DNA of 64,000 bases from Pseudomonadota bacterium. Lineage in GTDB: Bacteria > Pseudomonadota > Alphaproteobacteria > Sphingomonadales > Sphingomonadaceae. The notes below the pieces were generated by a model that was not told the origin of the DNA, did no database searches, and saw nothing but the letters and a program-made list of their open reading frames with translations. Positions within the stretch are counted from its first letter, which is position 1. Each line of letters begins with the position of its first letter. The stretch spans positions 16,583-80,582 of the forward strand of contig JAEWIL010000203.1 in assembly GCA_023387085.1 (NCBI GenBank), read 5' to 3'. A program made the position numbers and the translations under genes. Shown one piece after another: positions 28,065 through 35,821 of this stretch.

Positions 28065-29354
28065 TTAACGCGAGACGCCGATGTCGCCCGACGAGAAGCC
28101 GGGATCGGCGGCGGCCGAATGCTTGGCGAGTTCGATGCGCGAAATCGCGCGGGCGTGGACTTCGTCGGGACCGTCGGCCAGCCGCAACGTGCGCTGGCCG
28201 GCGTACATCTTGGCGAGACCGAAGTCGTCGCTGACGCCGCCGCCGCCATGCGCCTGGATTGCATCGTCGATGATCTGGAGCGCCATGTTGGGCGCCTGCA
28301 CCTTGATCATCGCGATCTCGGCCGCCGCCGACTTGTTGCCGACCTTGTCCATCATGTCGGCCGCCTTCAGGCACAGCAGACGCGTCATTTCGATGTCGAT
28401 GCGCGCGCGCGCGATGCGCTGTTCCCAGATACTGTGTTCGGCGATCGTCTTGCCAAAGGCGACGCGCGACTGAAGGCGCTTGCACATGCGCTCCAGCGCT
28501 TCCTCGGCGACGCCGATCGTGCGCATGCAATGGTGGATGCGCCCCGGCCCGAGGCGGCCCTGCGCGATCTCGAATCCGCGGCCTTCGCCCAGCAACATCG
28601 CCTCTTCGGCATTGACGCGCACGTCTTTGAGTTCGACTTCCATATGGCCGTGCGGCGCGTCGTCATAGCCGAAGACGGGCAGGTGGCGGATGATGTTCAC
28701 GCCCGGCGCATCGGCGGGAACGACCAGCATCGACTGCTGTTGGTGGCGCTTGGCGCCGAAATCGGTCTTGCCCATCACGATCAAGACCTTGCAGCGCGGA
28801 TCGCCGAGGCCCGAAGACCACCATTTGCGGCCGTTTATGACATAATCGTCGCCGTCGCGCTCGATCCGCGTCTCGATGTTCGTTGCATCGGACGAAGCGA
28901 CCGCGGGCTCGGTCATCAGAAAGGCCGAACGGATCTCGCCGTTCATCAGCGGCTTCAGCCAGCGTTCCTTCTGCGCGCGCGTGCCGTAACGGTGGAACAC
29001 CTCCATATTGCCGGTATCGGGCGCCGAACAGTTGAACACCTCGCTCGCAAAGCCGACGCGGCCCATCTCTTCGGCGCACAGCGCATATTCAAGGTTGGTG
29101 AGACCCGGGCCTTCGAACTCGAACGTCTCGTCGACATGATGATGCGCGGCCGACTTCGGCGGCATGAACAGGTTCCAGATGCCCGCCGCCTTCGCTTCGG
29201 CCTTGAGGTTGTCGACGATCTGGATCACCTTCCAGCGATCGCCCGCGGCATCCTGTTCCTTGTAGGCCGCGACCGCCGGCCGCACCTTGCGCTCGATGAA
29301 TTCGCGAACCCGGCCCTGCCAATGTTTCTGCCGGTCGGTGAGATCGAAATCCAT
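28065..29354 (-). CDS. Acyl-CoA dehydrogenase, ACAD10/11 (LvaC-like) type
   Basis: 429-residue acyl-CoA dehydrogenase-fold protein, first gene of the operon. The FAD segment reads [18 protein letters not shown] and the C-terminal signature [16 protein letters not shown]. In classical members the catalytic Glu lies in an EGT motif here; this protein has Asp394 in LADGPD, the form seen in ACAD10/11. ACAD10/11 and LvaC work after the APH-type kinase by removing the phosphate from a 4-phosphoacyl-CoA. The matching kinase is two genes downstream. A TTTACGTTTACGTAAA palindrome lies 17 bases before its ATG. Confidence 0.9.
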   Translation of the reverse strand: MDFDLTDRQKHWQGRVREFIERKVRPAVAAYKEQDAAGDRWKVIQIVDNLKAEAKAAGIWNLFMPPKSAAHHHVDETFEFEGPGLTNLEYALCAEEMGRVGFASEVFNCSAPDTGNMEVFHRYGTRAQKERWLKPLMNGEIRSAFLMTEPAVASSDATNIETRIERDGDDYVINGRKWWSSGLGDPRCKVLIVMGKTDFGAKRHQQQSMLVVPADAPGVNIIRHLPVFGYDDAPHGHMEVELKDVRVNAEEAMLLGEGRGFEIAQGRLGPGRIHHCMRTIGVAEEALERMCKRLQSRVAFGKTIAEHSIWEQRIARARIDIEMTRLLCLKAADMMDKVGNKSAAAEIAMIKVQAPNMALQIIDDAIQAHGGGGVSDDFGLAKMYAGQRTLRLADGPDEVHARAISRIELAKHSAAADPGFSSGDIGVSR

Positions 29355-29371
29355 CTGTGCGTTCCTTTCCC

Positions 29372-29387
29372 TTTACGTTTACGTAAA
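29372..29387. promoter_or_regulatory. LiuR-type (MerR family) operator candidate
   Basis: TTTACGTTTACGTAAA is an inverted repeat TTTACGT-NN-ACGTAAA, the form described for LiuR-like MerR regulators of branched-chain amino acid and fatty acid degradation. It lies between the acd gene and the GPH transporter gene, 17 bases before the acd ATG, a place where it could control the whole seven-gene operon. No MerR gene is in the window. Confidence 0.6.
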
Positions 29388-29467
29388 CCCTTGGACCGAT
29401 TCGGCAGCCTTGCCAAGTCCCGCCGCGCAGAAAATTGCTCCCGCGCCGCCGCGCGCGCAACCATGCG

Positions 29468-30907
29468 TTACGCGGCGGGCGGTTCGCCTTCGCCGACGCC
29501 TGCGAGCGCGGCGAGTCGCGCCTCGTGATCCGCGCGGTCGATCGCATAGCGGCGCAGCCCCGTCGCGGCCGCGGCGGCGATCAGCACCATCAGTACGGCG
29601 AAAATCCATGCCATCGTCGTTGCGGCGCTGGCGGGCCACTCTTCGGGCTTCACCTGCTCGCTCAGCCCGACATAGGCGACGAGTTGGCCGACGATGAATA
29701 TGCCCAACGCCTGCCCGAATTTCTGCACCATCAAATAGCCGGCGAAGAATACGCCCTCGATCCGCGTCCCATGCTCGACCTCATGCGCCTCGACGATTTC
29801 GGCGACCATCGACGAGGAGGAGATGTTGGCGACGATCAGCCCGAACAGCGCCACGGTCATGAACGCAAGGAGCAGTCCCATCGACGTCCAGCCGCCAAGG
29901 TCGGGCCACCAGCCAAGGTTGCGCGCCGCATAGGGGAGAAAGGCGAACGCGCCGCTCAGCATCACGGCGAAGATCGCGGTATCGCGCTTGCCGAAGCGGC
30001 GATGCGCGAGCCCGACCGCCGCAAATGCACCGAATACCGAAATCGCGAGCCCCACCGGATAGAGGCGAACCTGGGCGTCAGTGAGCTGCCAGACATAGAG
30101 CATCACATAGTTGATCGCGCCGATCGTGGTCGCATAGCCGGTAACGATGAACAGCGCCCCGATCGCGAGCGTCACGAAGGCGGGGTTGCGAAAGGCCAGC
30201 GCGATGTCGGCGAGCATCGACTTGCCATGCTGCGGCTTGGCCGCGACCGGCAGCGACAGGATGCGCCGGTGCTGACCGATCGCCGAGCCGAGCGTCGTCA
30301 GCAGGATCAGCACCGCGCCGAACAGGCCAAAGGCGGTATAGCCGGCCGGATCAAGCAACCCGCTCTTCGTCGGGTCGTCGGATTTCAGGAAGACATTATA
30401 GGCAAGCGCGGTCGCCACCAGCCCGCCGAGCCAGCCGAACAGGAAGCGAAAGCGCACCAGCGTCGTGCGCTCGTCATAGTCGCGCGTCAGTTCGGCGACG
30501 AGCGAGATCGAGGGTATCTCGCACGCGGAAACGAGGACGCGCACCGCGATGACGTTGACCAGCAGGCCCAGCGTCGAATGTTTGGCGATGTCGGGCGATA
30601 CCCAAAGCAGCGCCCACGCGATCGCCATCGGCACCGCGGCGCCATAGAGCCAGGGGAGACGCCGCCCTATCCGCGTCCGCGTCGCGTCGGACAGGCGGCC
30701 GATCAGCGGATCGGCCATCGCATCGACGAACATCGCCGCGATCAGCACCAGCGACACGGTGCGCGGATCGAAGCCGAGCACCTGATTGTAATAGAGCATG
30801 AAGAAGGTGGTGAGCCCTGCCTCCTTGATGCCCAGTGTCACCGCACCGAGCCCGTGTGCGAGTTTGATCCGCGCGGGGAGCGCGCTTGGGAGAGCGGCTG
30901 CGGTCAT
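29468..30907 (-). CDS. GPH-family MFS transporter 1
   Basis: Glycoside-pentoside-hexuronide:cation symporter family permease (MelB-like, MFS_2), 479 residues with about 12 membrane segments. The conserved MFVDAMADPLIGRLSD segment near residue 60 and the CEIPSISLVAELTRDYDERT segment are typical. It is a paralogue of the next gene upstream, sharing the R-[AI]DHEARLAAL C-terminal tail. Its ATG overlaps the neighbour's stop. In this setting the cargo may not be a sugar; such genes occur beside acyl-CoA degradation genes in sphingomonads. That is an inference. Confidence 0.87.
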   Translation of the reverse strand: MTAAALPSALPARIKLAHGLGAVTLGIKEAGLTTFFMLYYNQVLGFDPRTVSLVLIAAMFVDAMADPLIGRLSDATRTRIGRRLPWLYGAAVPMAIAWALLWVSPDIAKHSTLGLLVNVIAVRVLVSACEIPSISLVAELTRDYDERTTLVRFRFLFGWLGGLVATALAYNVFLKSDDPTKSGLLDPAGYTAFGLFGAVLILLTTLGSAIGQHRRILSLPVAAKPQHGKSMLADIALAFRNPAFVTLAIGALFIVTGYATTIGAINYVMLYVWQLTDAQVRLYPVGLAISVFGAFAAVGLAHRRFGKRDTAIFAVMLSGAFAFLPYAARNLGWWPDLGGWTSMGLLLAFMTVALFGLIVANISSSSMVAEIVEAHEVEHGTRIEGVFFAGYLMVQKFGQALGIFIVGQLVAYVGLSEQVKPEEWPASAATTMAWIFAVLMVLIAAAAATGLRRYAIDRADHEARLAALAGVGEGEPPAA

Positions 30908-32355
30908 TGGAGCCCGACCGTTTCCGAAGACGCTTCCGACACCGCAAGTGCGGCGAGCCGCGCCTCATGATCGGCGCGGTTGATCGGGAAGCGCGAGAAG
31001 ACCCAGGTCGACAGGATCGTCGCCACCACCACAATCAGGCTGTAGCTGATGACGAGCCGGTCGACGACGTCGGGCGCGACCTGACCGGGAACCGCCTTCG
31101 ACGGAAGGCCCGACAGGCTGATGAGCAGGCCGGTGAGGCCGATGCCGACGGCAGTCGCGCATTTCTGCACGAACATCCAGCCGGCGGCGAATACCCCTTC
31201 GGTACGGCGTCCGGTTTCGACTTGCGAGGCCTCGACGACATCGGCGAGCATCGACTGGGCGGAGATCATCACCATCACCGCATTGACGTTCGAGATCAGG
31301 ATGAAGCCCATCAGCAGGTTGCTTGAAAAACCCGTCCCCGCGGCGGGCCAGTGACCCGACAGGAACAGGGCGAACGGCACGACCCAGAAGATTGTGCTGA
31401 TCACGCCGCAAACCACGGCGGTCCGCTTTTTGCCGAAACGATGATGGAGCGGCTGCACGAGCACGAACGATGCCAGCACGCTGACCATCAGCAGCCAGGG
31501 CAGCGCGGCAAAGGCGCCGTCCGAGAAGCGCCAGACATAGAGATAGAGGAAGTTCGAGATGGTGAAGGTCATCTGCGTGCTCGAAATTGCGATCAGCGAC
31601 GCGCCGAGCAGGATCAGCGCGGCGGGATGGCGGAGCGATTCCCATATCTCGGCAAACACGCGCTTGGGCGAACCGGGCTCGGGCTTCGTTGCCGGCAGAT
31701 GCGCGATGCGGCGATGCTGGCCGAGCGCCGAGATCAGCACCGTCGCCGCCATGATGATCGCGCCGCACAGACCGTAGAGCCAGTAGCCGGCGGGATTGAG
31801 CTGGCCGAATTTGTGCGTCGCGTCCGGACGCAGAAAGACCGTGTTGGCAAGGAAGAAGACCAGCAGCCCGCCCCCCCAGGCGAAGAGAAAGCGGAAGCGC
31901 ACCAGCGCGGTGCGCTCGTCATAATCGCTCGTCAGCTCGGCGACGAGCGATTGCGACGGCACTTCGCAGCACGAGACGAGCGTCCGCACGAGGACCGCGA
32001 CGACGACCAGATAGGCGAAGATGTGCGTATGATCGTCGGGCGGCGACCATAGCAGCATCCACGCAAAGCCGAGCGGGATCGGTGCCAGATAGAGCCATGG
32101 GTGGCGCCGGCCCCAGCGGCTATAGGTGCGGTCGGAGAAATAGCCGATCAGCGGATCGACGAAGGCATCGGCAAGCAGCGCGAACATCAGCGCGAGCGAC
32201 ACGAGGCTCGCGTCGAGCCCGACGACCTGGCTGTAGAAGATCAGCAGAAAGGTCGAAAAGCCGTTGTCCTTGACGCCATAGGCAACGCTGCCGAGGCCAT
32301 GGAACAGCTTGAGCCGGACTGGCAGCCGCGTCGGCGCCGGGATGTCGGCGCTCAC
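30904..32355 (-). CDS. GPH-family MFS transporter 2
   Basis: 483-residue GPH permease with FALLADAFVDPLIGYFSDRTY and SCCEVPSQSLVAELTSDYDERT, aligned with the same motifs of the adjacent gene. The GTG at 32355 (V-S-A-D-I) overlaps the SDR stop as GTGA and gives a normal N-terminus; the frame stays open to 32430 but only inside the SDR gene. Tandem GPH genes may form paralogous porters for related compounds. Substrate unknown. Confidence 0.86.
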   Translation of the reverse strand: MSADIPAPTRLPVRLKLFHGLGSVAYGVKDNGFSTFLLIFYSQVVGLDASLVSLALMFALLADAFVDPLIGYFSDRTYSRWGRRHPWLYLAPIPLGFAWMLLWSPPDDHTHIFAYLVVVAVLVRTLVSCCEVPSQSLVAELTSDYDERTALVRFRFLFAWGGGLLVFFLANTVFLRPDATHKFGQLNPAGYWLYGLCGAIIMAATVLISALGQHRRIAHLPATKPEPGSPKRVFAEIWESLRHPAALILLGASLIAISSTQMTFTISNFLYLYVWRFSDGAFAALPWLLMVSVLASFVLVQPLHHRFGKKRTAVVCGVISTIFWVVPFALFLSGHWPAAGTGFSSNLLMGFILISNVNAVMVMISAQSMLADVVEASQVETGRRTEGVFAAGWMFVQKCATAVGIGLTGLLISLSGLPSKAVPGQVAPDVVDRLVISYSLIVVVATILSTWVFSRFPINRADHEARLAALAVSEASSETVGLQ

Positions 32356-33209
32356 GCCGTGGCTCCGGCTTTCGCCGCGTCCTCCATAGCCAGTAGGGCA
32401 TCGAACATGCCCGGTGTTTCCTTGTCCCACGCGTGGCGCTGCCCGATCGTCAGCCCGCCGTCGACGAGCAGGTGGGTCCCGGTCATGAAGCTCGACTCGT
32501 CGCTGGCCAGATAGGCGACCGCGTTGGCGATATCCTCGGGCTGGCCGCCGCGCGCGACGGGCTGCGCCTTCGCGCTCATTTCGGCGATCACGGCATTGGC
32601 CTGAGTCTTGAGTTCGCCCGGCACCTCGAGCGAGGCGGTAAAGATATTGGTGTTGATGAAGCCGGGGCAGATCGCGTTCACCCGGATGCCGTACTGCGCC
32701 AGGTCGGTCGCCGCGACTTTGCTCAGGTGCAGCACGCCGGCCTTCGCGACGGCGTAGGCGGTCGGCGAGTAGCCTGCGCCGAGCGCGGCGACGCTCGCGG
32801 TGTTCACGATGGAGGCTCCTTTGCGGCCCTTCATGTGCGGCGCCGCGTAACGGATGCCCATCGCGACCGATTTCAGGACAAGGTCCATCGTGCGGTCCCA
32901 GCCTTCGGGGCTGATCTCGTCGATCGGCGCTCGGTCGCCGCCCGCGGCGGCATTGTTGAACAGGATGTCGATTCCACCGGCTTTCGCGGCGGCGGCGTTC
33001 ATCAGCGCCTCAATATCGGCGGGCACGGTGACGTCGCAGCGGATAAAATCGATCTTGCCGTTGGATTGTTCGGCGAGCGCCGTTCCGCCTGCTTCGTCGA
33101 TGTCGGCGGCAAAGACATGCGCGCCCTCGCCCGCCAGTTTGAGCACGGCCGCCTTGCCGATGCCCGATGCCGCGCCCGTGACGACGGCGACCTTGCCTGC
33201 GAATCGCAT
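32352..33209 (-). CDS. Short-chain dehydrogenase/reductase
   Basis: Classical SDR of 285 residues: TGAASGIGKAAVLKLAGEG, NNAAAGG, a catalytic Ser, and the YAVAK pair. ADIDEA after strand 2 carries the Asp typical of NAD(H) use. Start at 33209 with a good CGGGAG; the longer reading from 33236 is possible. It is the first gene of the unit with the two GPH transporters and lies divergent from the acyl-CoA dehydrogenase pair. A candidate promoter precedes it. Substrate unknown. Confidence 0.85.
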   Translation of the reverse strand: MRFAGKVAVVTGAASGIGKAAVLKLAGEGAHVFAADIDEAGGTALAEQSNGKIDFIRCDVTVPADIEALMNAAAAKAGGIDILFNNAAAGGDRAPIDEISPEGWDRTMDLVLKSVAMGIRYAAPHMKGRKGASIVNTASVAALGAGYSPTAYAVAKAGVLHLSKVAATDLAQYGIRVNAICPGFINTNIFTASLEVPGELKTQANAVIAEMSAKAQPVARGGQPEDIANAVAYLASDESSFMTGTHLLVDGGLTIGQRHAWDKETPGMFDALLAMEDAAKAGATA

Positions 33210-33238
33210 GTCTCTGCTCCCGTTTTCTTTTGCCACTC

Positions 33239-33266
33239 AGCTTAGGCGCCAAAGGGGGCGCGTCAA
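33239..33266 (-). promoter_or_regulatory. Candidate promoter of the SDR-GPH unit
   Basis: On minus, TTGACG (33266-33261) and TAAGCT (33244-33239) are 16 bases apart, a usable sigma-70-like pair about 30 bases before the start codon at 33209. Prediction only. Confidence 0.35.
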
Positions 33267-33284
33267 CGGCAGTCAATCCGACGC

Positions 33285-33296
33285 TACGGCGCCGTA
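33285..33296. promoter_or_regulatory. Perfect palindrome TACGGCGCCGTA in divergent promoter region
   Basis: A 12-base perfect palindrome between the divergent SDR and acyl-CoA dehydrogenase genes, upstream of the minus promoter. It could be a dimeric repressor (for example TetR-type) site. No matching regulator gene is in the window. Short GC palindromes can occur by chance, so confidence is modest. Confidence 0.35.
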
Positions 33297-33318
33297 ACGG
33301 CAGGTTCGTTCGTCCAAG

Positions 33319-33334
33319 TTGACGCTTGCGTAAA
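33319..33334. promoter_or_regulatory. Second LiuR-like operator candidate
   Basis: TTGACGCTTGCGTAAA agrees at 13 of 16 bases with the palindrome at 29372 and keeps the ACG..CGTAAA right half. It sits about 45 bases upstream of the acyl-CoA dehydrogenase pair, suggesting shared control with the minus-strand seven-gene operon. Confidence 0.4.
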
Positions 33335-33379
33335 GCTGGCGAATCCCCCTAGTTTGCGCGCCAGAAGAGGAGCCTGAAG

Positions 33380-34561
33380 ATGAGCGATCTGGACGCCTTC
33401 CGCGCCGAAGTGCGCGCGTGGCTGGAAGCCAATTGTCCGCCTGAAATGCGCGAACCCGTCCGCGACGAGAATGACATTTGCTGGGGCGGCCGCAAGTGGG
33501 TTTTCAAAAACGACGCGCAGAAGGCGTGGCTCGAAGCCTGCGTCGCCAAGGGCTATACGGTCCCCGACTGGCCGAAGGCCTATGGCGGCGCCGGGCTGAC
33601 CCCCGAACAGACCAAGATCCTCAAACAGGAAATGAAGCGCATCAACGCGCGCTCGCCGCTCGACAGCTTCGGCATCTGGATGCTCGGCCCCGCATTGCTG
33701 CAATTCGGTACCGAGGAACAGAAGATCCATTATCTGAACCAGATCGCGCGCGGCGAAATTCGCTGGTGCCAGGGCTATTCGGAGCCCGGATCGGGCAGCG
33801 ATCTCGTGTCCCTGCAGACGTTCGGCGAGGACAAGGGCGATCACTGGGTCGTCAACGGGTCGAAGATCTGGACCAGCTATGCCGACAAGGCCGACTGGAT
33901 TTTCTGCCTCGTCCGCACCGACAAGGCGAACAAATATCAGGGCATCACCTTCATGCTCTTCGACATGGAGAGCCCCGGCGTCACCACCAAGCCGATCCTC
34001 TTGATCAGCGGCAATTCGCCCTTCTGCGAAACCTTCTTCGACGATGTGAAGGTGCCCAAGACGCAGTTTGTCGGCGAGATCAACCGCGGCTGGGACGTCG
34101 CCAAATATCTGCTCGGCCACGAACGGGAGATGATTTCGGGCGGCGGCGCGGGCGGCGACATGGTCAGCATCGGCGGCGCCTTCGCCAAGGCGTTCGGCAA
34201 GAATGCGGCGGGCGAACTCGACGACCCGATCCTGCGCGCCGAAATGGCGGCGTTCGACGTCGATGTCTTTGCCTATCGCGCGATGGGCGAACGCTTCATG
34301 GACATGTGGAAGACCGGGCGAGCGCATCCTGCCAGCTCGAACATGATGAAATATGTCGGCACCGAGCTCAACAAGCGACGCCACGAACTCGTCATGTCGG
34401 GGGGCGGCAGCGAAGCGCTCGAATGGGACAGCGAAGAGAGCAAGGGCGGCGCGCGAGCCCGCACCTGGCTACGCACCAAGGCCAATTCGATCGAAGGCGG
34501 GACGAGCGAAGTCATGCTCAACGTCATTGCCAAGCGTATTCTCGACCTGCCCGGAGCCTGA
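33380..34561 (+). CDS. Acyl-CoA dehydrogenase, subunit 1 of a probable pair
   Basis: FAD acyl-CoA dehydrogenase-fold protein of 393 residues. The flavin-binding GYSEPGSGSDLVSLQT and the C-terminal ANSIEGGTSEVMLNVIAKRIL are present; the Glu in IEGGTSE could be the catalytic base but the setting differs from the EGT of classical enzymes. It precedes another acyl-CoA dehydrogenase by 3 bases. Such adjacent unequal genes often make heterotetramers in steroid and side-chain degradation. Strong GAGGAG precedes the ATG. Substrate unknown. Confidence 0.88.
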   Translation: MSDLDAFRAEVRAWLEANCPPEMREPVRDENDICWGGRKWVFKNDAQKAWLEACVAKGYTVPDWPKAYGGAGLTPEQTKILKQEMKRINARSPLDSFGIWMLGPALLQFGTEEQKIHYLNQIARGEIRWCQGYSEPGSGSDLVSLQTFGEDKGDHWVVNGSKIWTSYADKADWIFCLVRTDKANKYQGITFMLFDMESPGVTTKPILLISGNSPFCETFFDDVKVPKTQFVGEINRGWDVAKYLLGHEREMISGGGAGGDMVSIGGAFAKAFGKNAAGELDDPILRAEMAAFDVDVFAYRAMGERFMDMWKTGRAHPASSNMMKYVGTELNKRRHELVMSGGGSEALEWDSEESKGGARARTWLRTKANSIEGGTSEVMLNVIAKRILDLPGA

Positions 34562-34564
34562 CCC

Positions 34565-35683
34565 ATGCCTTTGTATCACAATGACGACCAGGCGATGCTC
34601 AAGGACAGCGTCGCGCCCTTCGTCGCCGAGCAGGCGCCGGTCTCGCACCTTCGCAAGCTTCGCGACACCGCCGACGCCACGGGCTTCTCGCGCGAGCTGT
34701 GGGCACAGTTTACCGAAATGGGCCTGCCCGGGATGCTCGTTCCCGAGGCGCATGGCGGGCTTGGCATGGGGCATATCGAGGCGGGCATCGTGCTCGAGGA
34801 AATCGGCCGCAACCTGACCCCGTCGCCCTTTCTGTCGACCAGCGTCGGCGCGGTCGCCGCGCTCGCGAAGGCGGGCGGAACGCAGGCCGGCCGCTGGCTC
34901 CCCGCCATCGCTTCGGGCGAGGCGATCATCGCGCTCGCGATCGACGAAGGCGCGAAGCACCGCCCCGACCGCATCGCGACCACCGCGACGCGCGCCGGCA
35001 ACGGCTTCCGCCTCGACGGCAAGAAGAGCTTCGTCCTCCACGGCCATGTCGCCGACATGAGCATCGTCGCGGCGAAGACCGACGGCGGGATCACGCTTTT
35101 CGCGGTGCCGAAGGATGCCAAGGGCGTCACCGCCGACCCGCGCCGCCTCGTCGATTCCTCGCTTGCGAGCCATGTCACCCTCGACGGGGTCGAGGTCGAT
35201 GCCGACGCGGTGATCGGCGAGGTCGACGCCGGCAGCGAGATCCTCGACGCGCTGCTCGCGGCGACGCGCACCGGCGCGGCCGCCGAAATGGTCGGCGTCG
35301 GGCAGGGCGCGATGGACATGACCGTCGCCTACCTCAAGGAACGCAAGCAGTTCGGCAAGCTGATCGGCGAATTCCAGGGCCTCCAGCACCGCGCCGCGCA
35401 TCTCTATGGCGAGATGGAAGTCGCGCGCGCTACGGTGATGAAGGCGCAGCAACTGCTCGACGAGGGCAGCGCGGGCGCGAAGCTGATGGTCTCGGTCGCC
35501 AAGGCCAAGGCCGGCCGCGCCGCCAACCTCGCGGTGCGCGAGGGCGTCCAGATGCACGGCGGCATCGGCATGACCGACGAATATGACATCGGCCTCTATA
35601 TGAAGCGCGACCGCGCGCTCGCCGAATATATGGGCGACGTGCATTATCATATCGACCAGGTCGCCCGCATGAACGGCTATTGA
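34565..35683 (+). CDS. Acyl-CoA dehydrogenase, subunit 2 of a probable pair
   Basis: 372-residue acyl-CoA dehydrogenase-fold protein. It begins with the N-terminal helical domain (DDQAMLKDSVAPFVAEQ) and shows the late FKGGIGMT-like region QMHGGIGMTDEYDIGLYM, but the FAD-contact block TEPGxGSD is not conserved (ALAIDEGAKHRPD instead). This suggests a structural or partner subunit to the preceding gene. Starts 3 bases after it, so the two are co-translated. I cannot tell the substrate. Confidence 0.85.
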   Translation: MPLYHNDDQAMLKDSVAPFVAEQAPVSHLRKLRDTADATGFSRELWAQFTEMGLPGMLVPEAHGGLGMGHIEAGIVLEEIGRNLTPSPFLSTSVGAVAALAKAGGTQAGRWLPAIASGEAIIALAIDEGAKHRPDRIATTATRAGNGFRLDGKKSFVLHGHVADMSIVAAKTDGGITLFAVPKDAKGVTADPRRLVDSSLASHVTLDGVEVDADAVIGEVDAGSEILDALLAATRTGAAAEMVGVGQGAMDMTVAYLKERKQFGKLIGEFQGLQHRAAHLYGEMEVARATVMKAQQLLDEGSAGAKLMVSVAKAKAGRAANLAVREGVQMHGGIGMTDEYDIGLYMKRDRALAEYMGDVHYHIDQVARMNGY

Positions 35684-35692
35684 CCGCTTTCA

Positions 35693-35759
35693 CCCCTCCC
35701 GCTTGCGGGAGGGGCAGCGAGACTTGCGAGCTTGCTCGCTGGTCGCAGCGGGGAGGGCG
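35693..35759. repeat. Dispersed double-hairpin repeat, copy 2
   Basis: CCCCTCCC/GGGAGGGG (35693-35714) and GCGAGC/GCTCGC (35726-35739) in the same order and spacing as the copy at 17542, followed by GTCGCAGCGGGGAGGG. The second stem differs from copy 1 by compensating changes on both arms, so pairing is preserved. The rest of the gap holds CCCTCCCCTGAAGGGAAGGGA, another weak dyad. Confidence 0.8.
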
Positions 35760-35821
35760 TGATGCCCACAGGCCCCACCCCAACCCTCCCCTGAAGGGAA
35801 GGGAGCTAGAAGGATGAACCC

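Noticed and set aside
28042..28530. N-terminal extension of the alcohol dehydrogenase frame
   Set aside because: The added sequence is Arg/His-rich, overlaps the acyl-CoA dehydrogenase gene in another frame, and the TTG at 28041 has a good GGAGAG.
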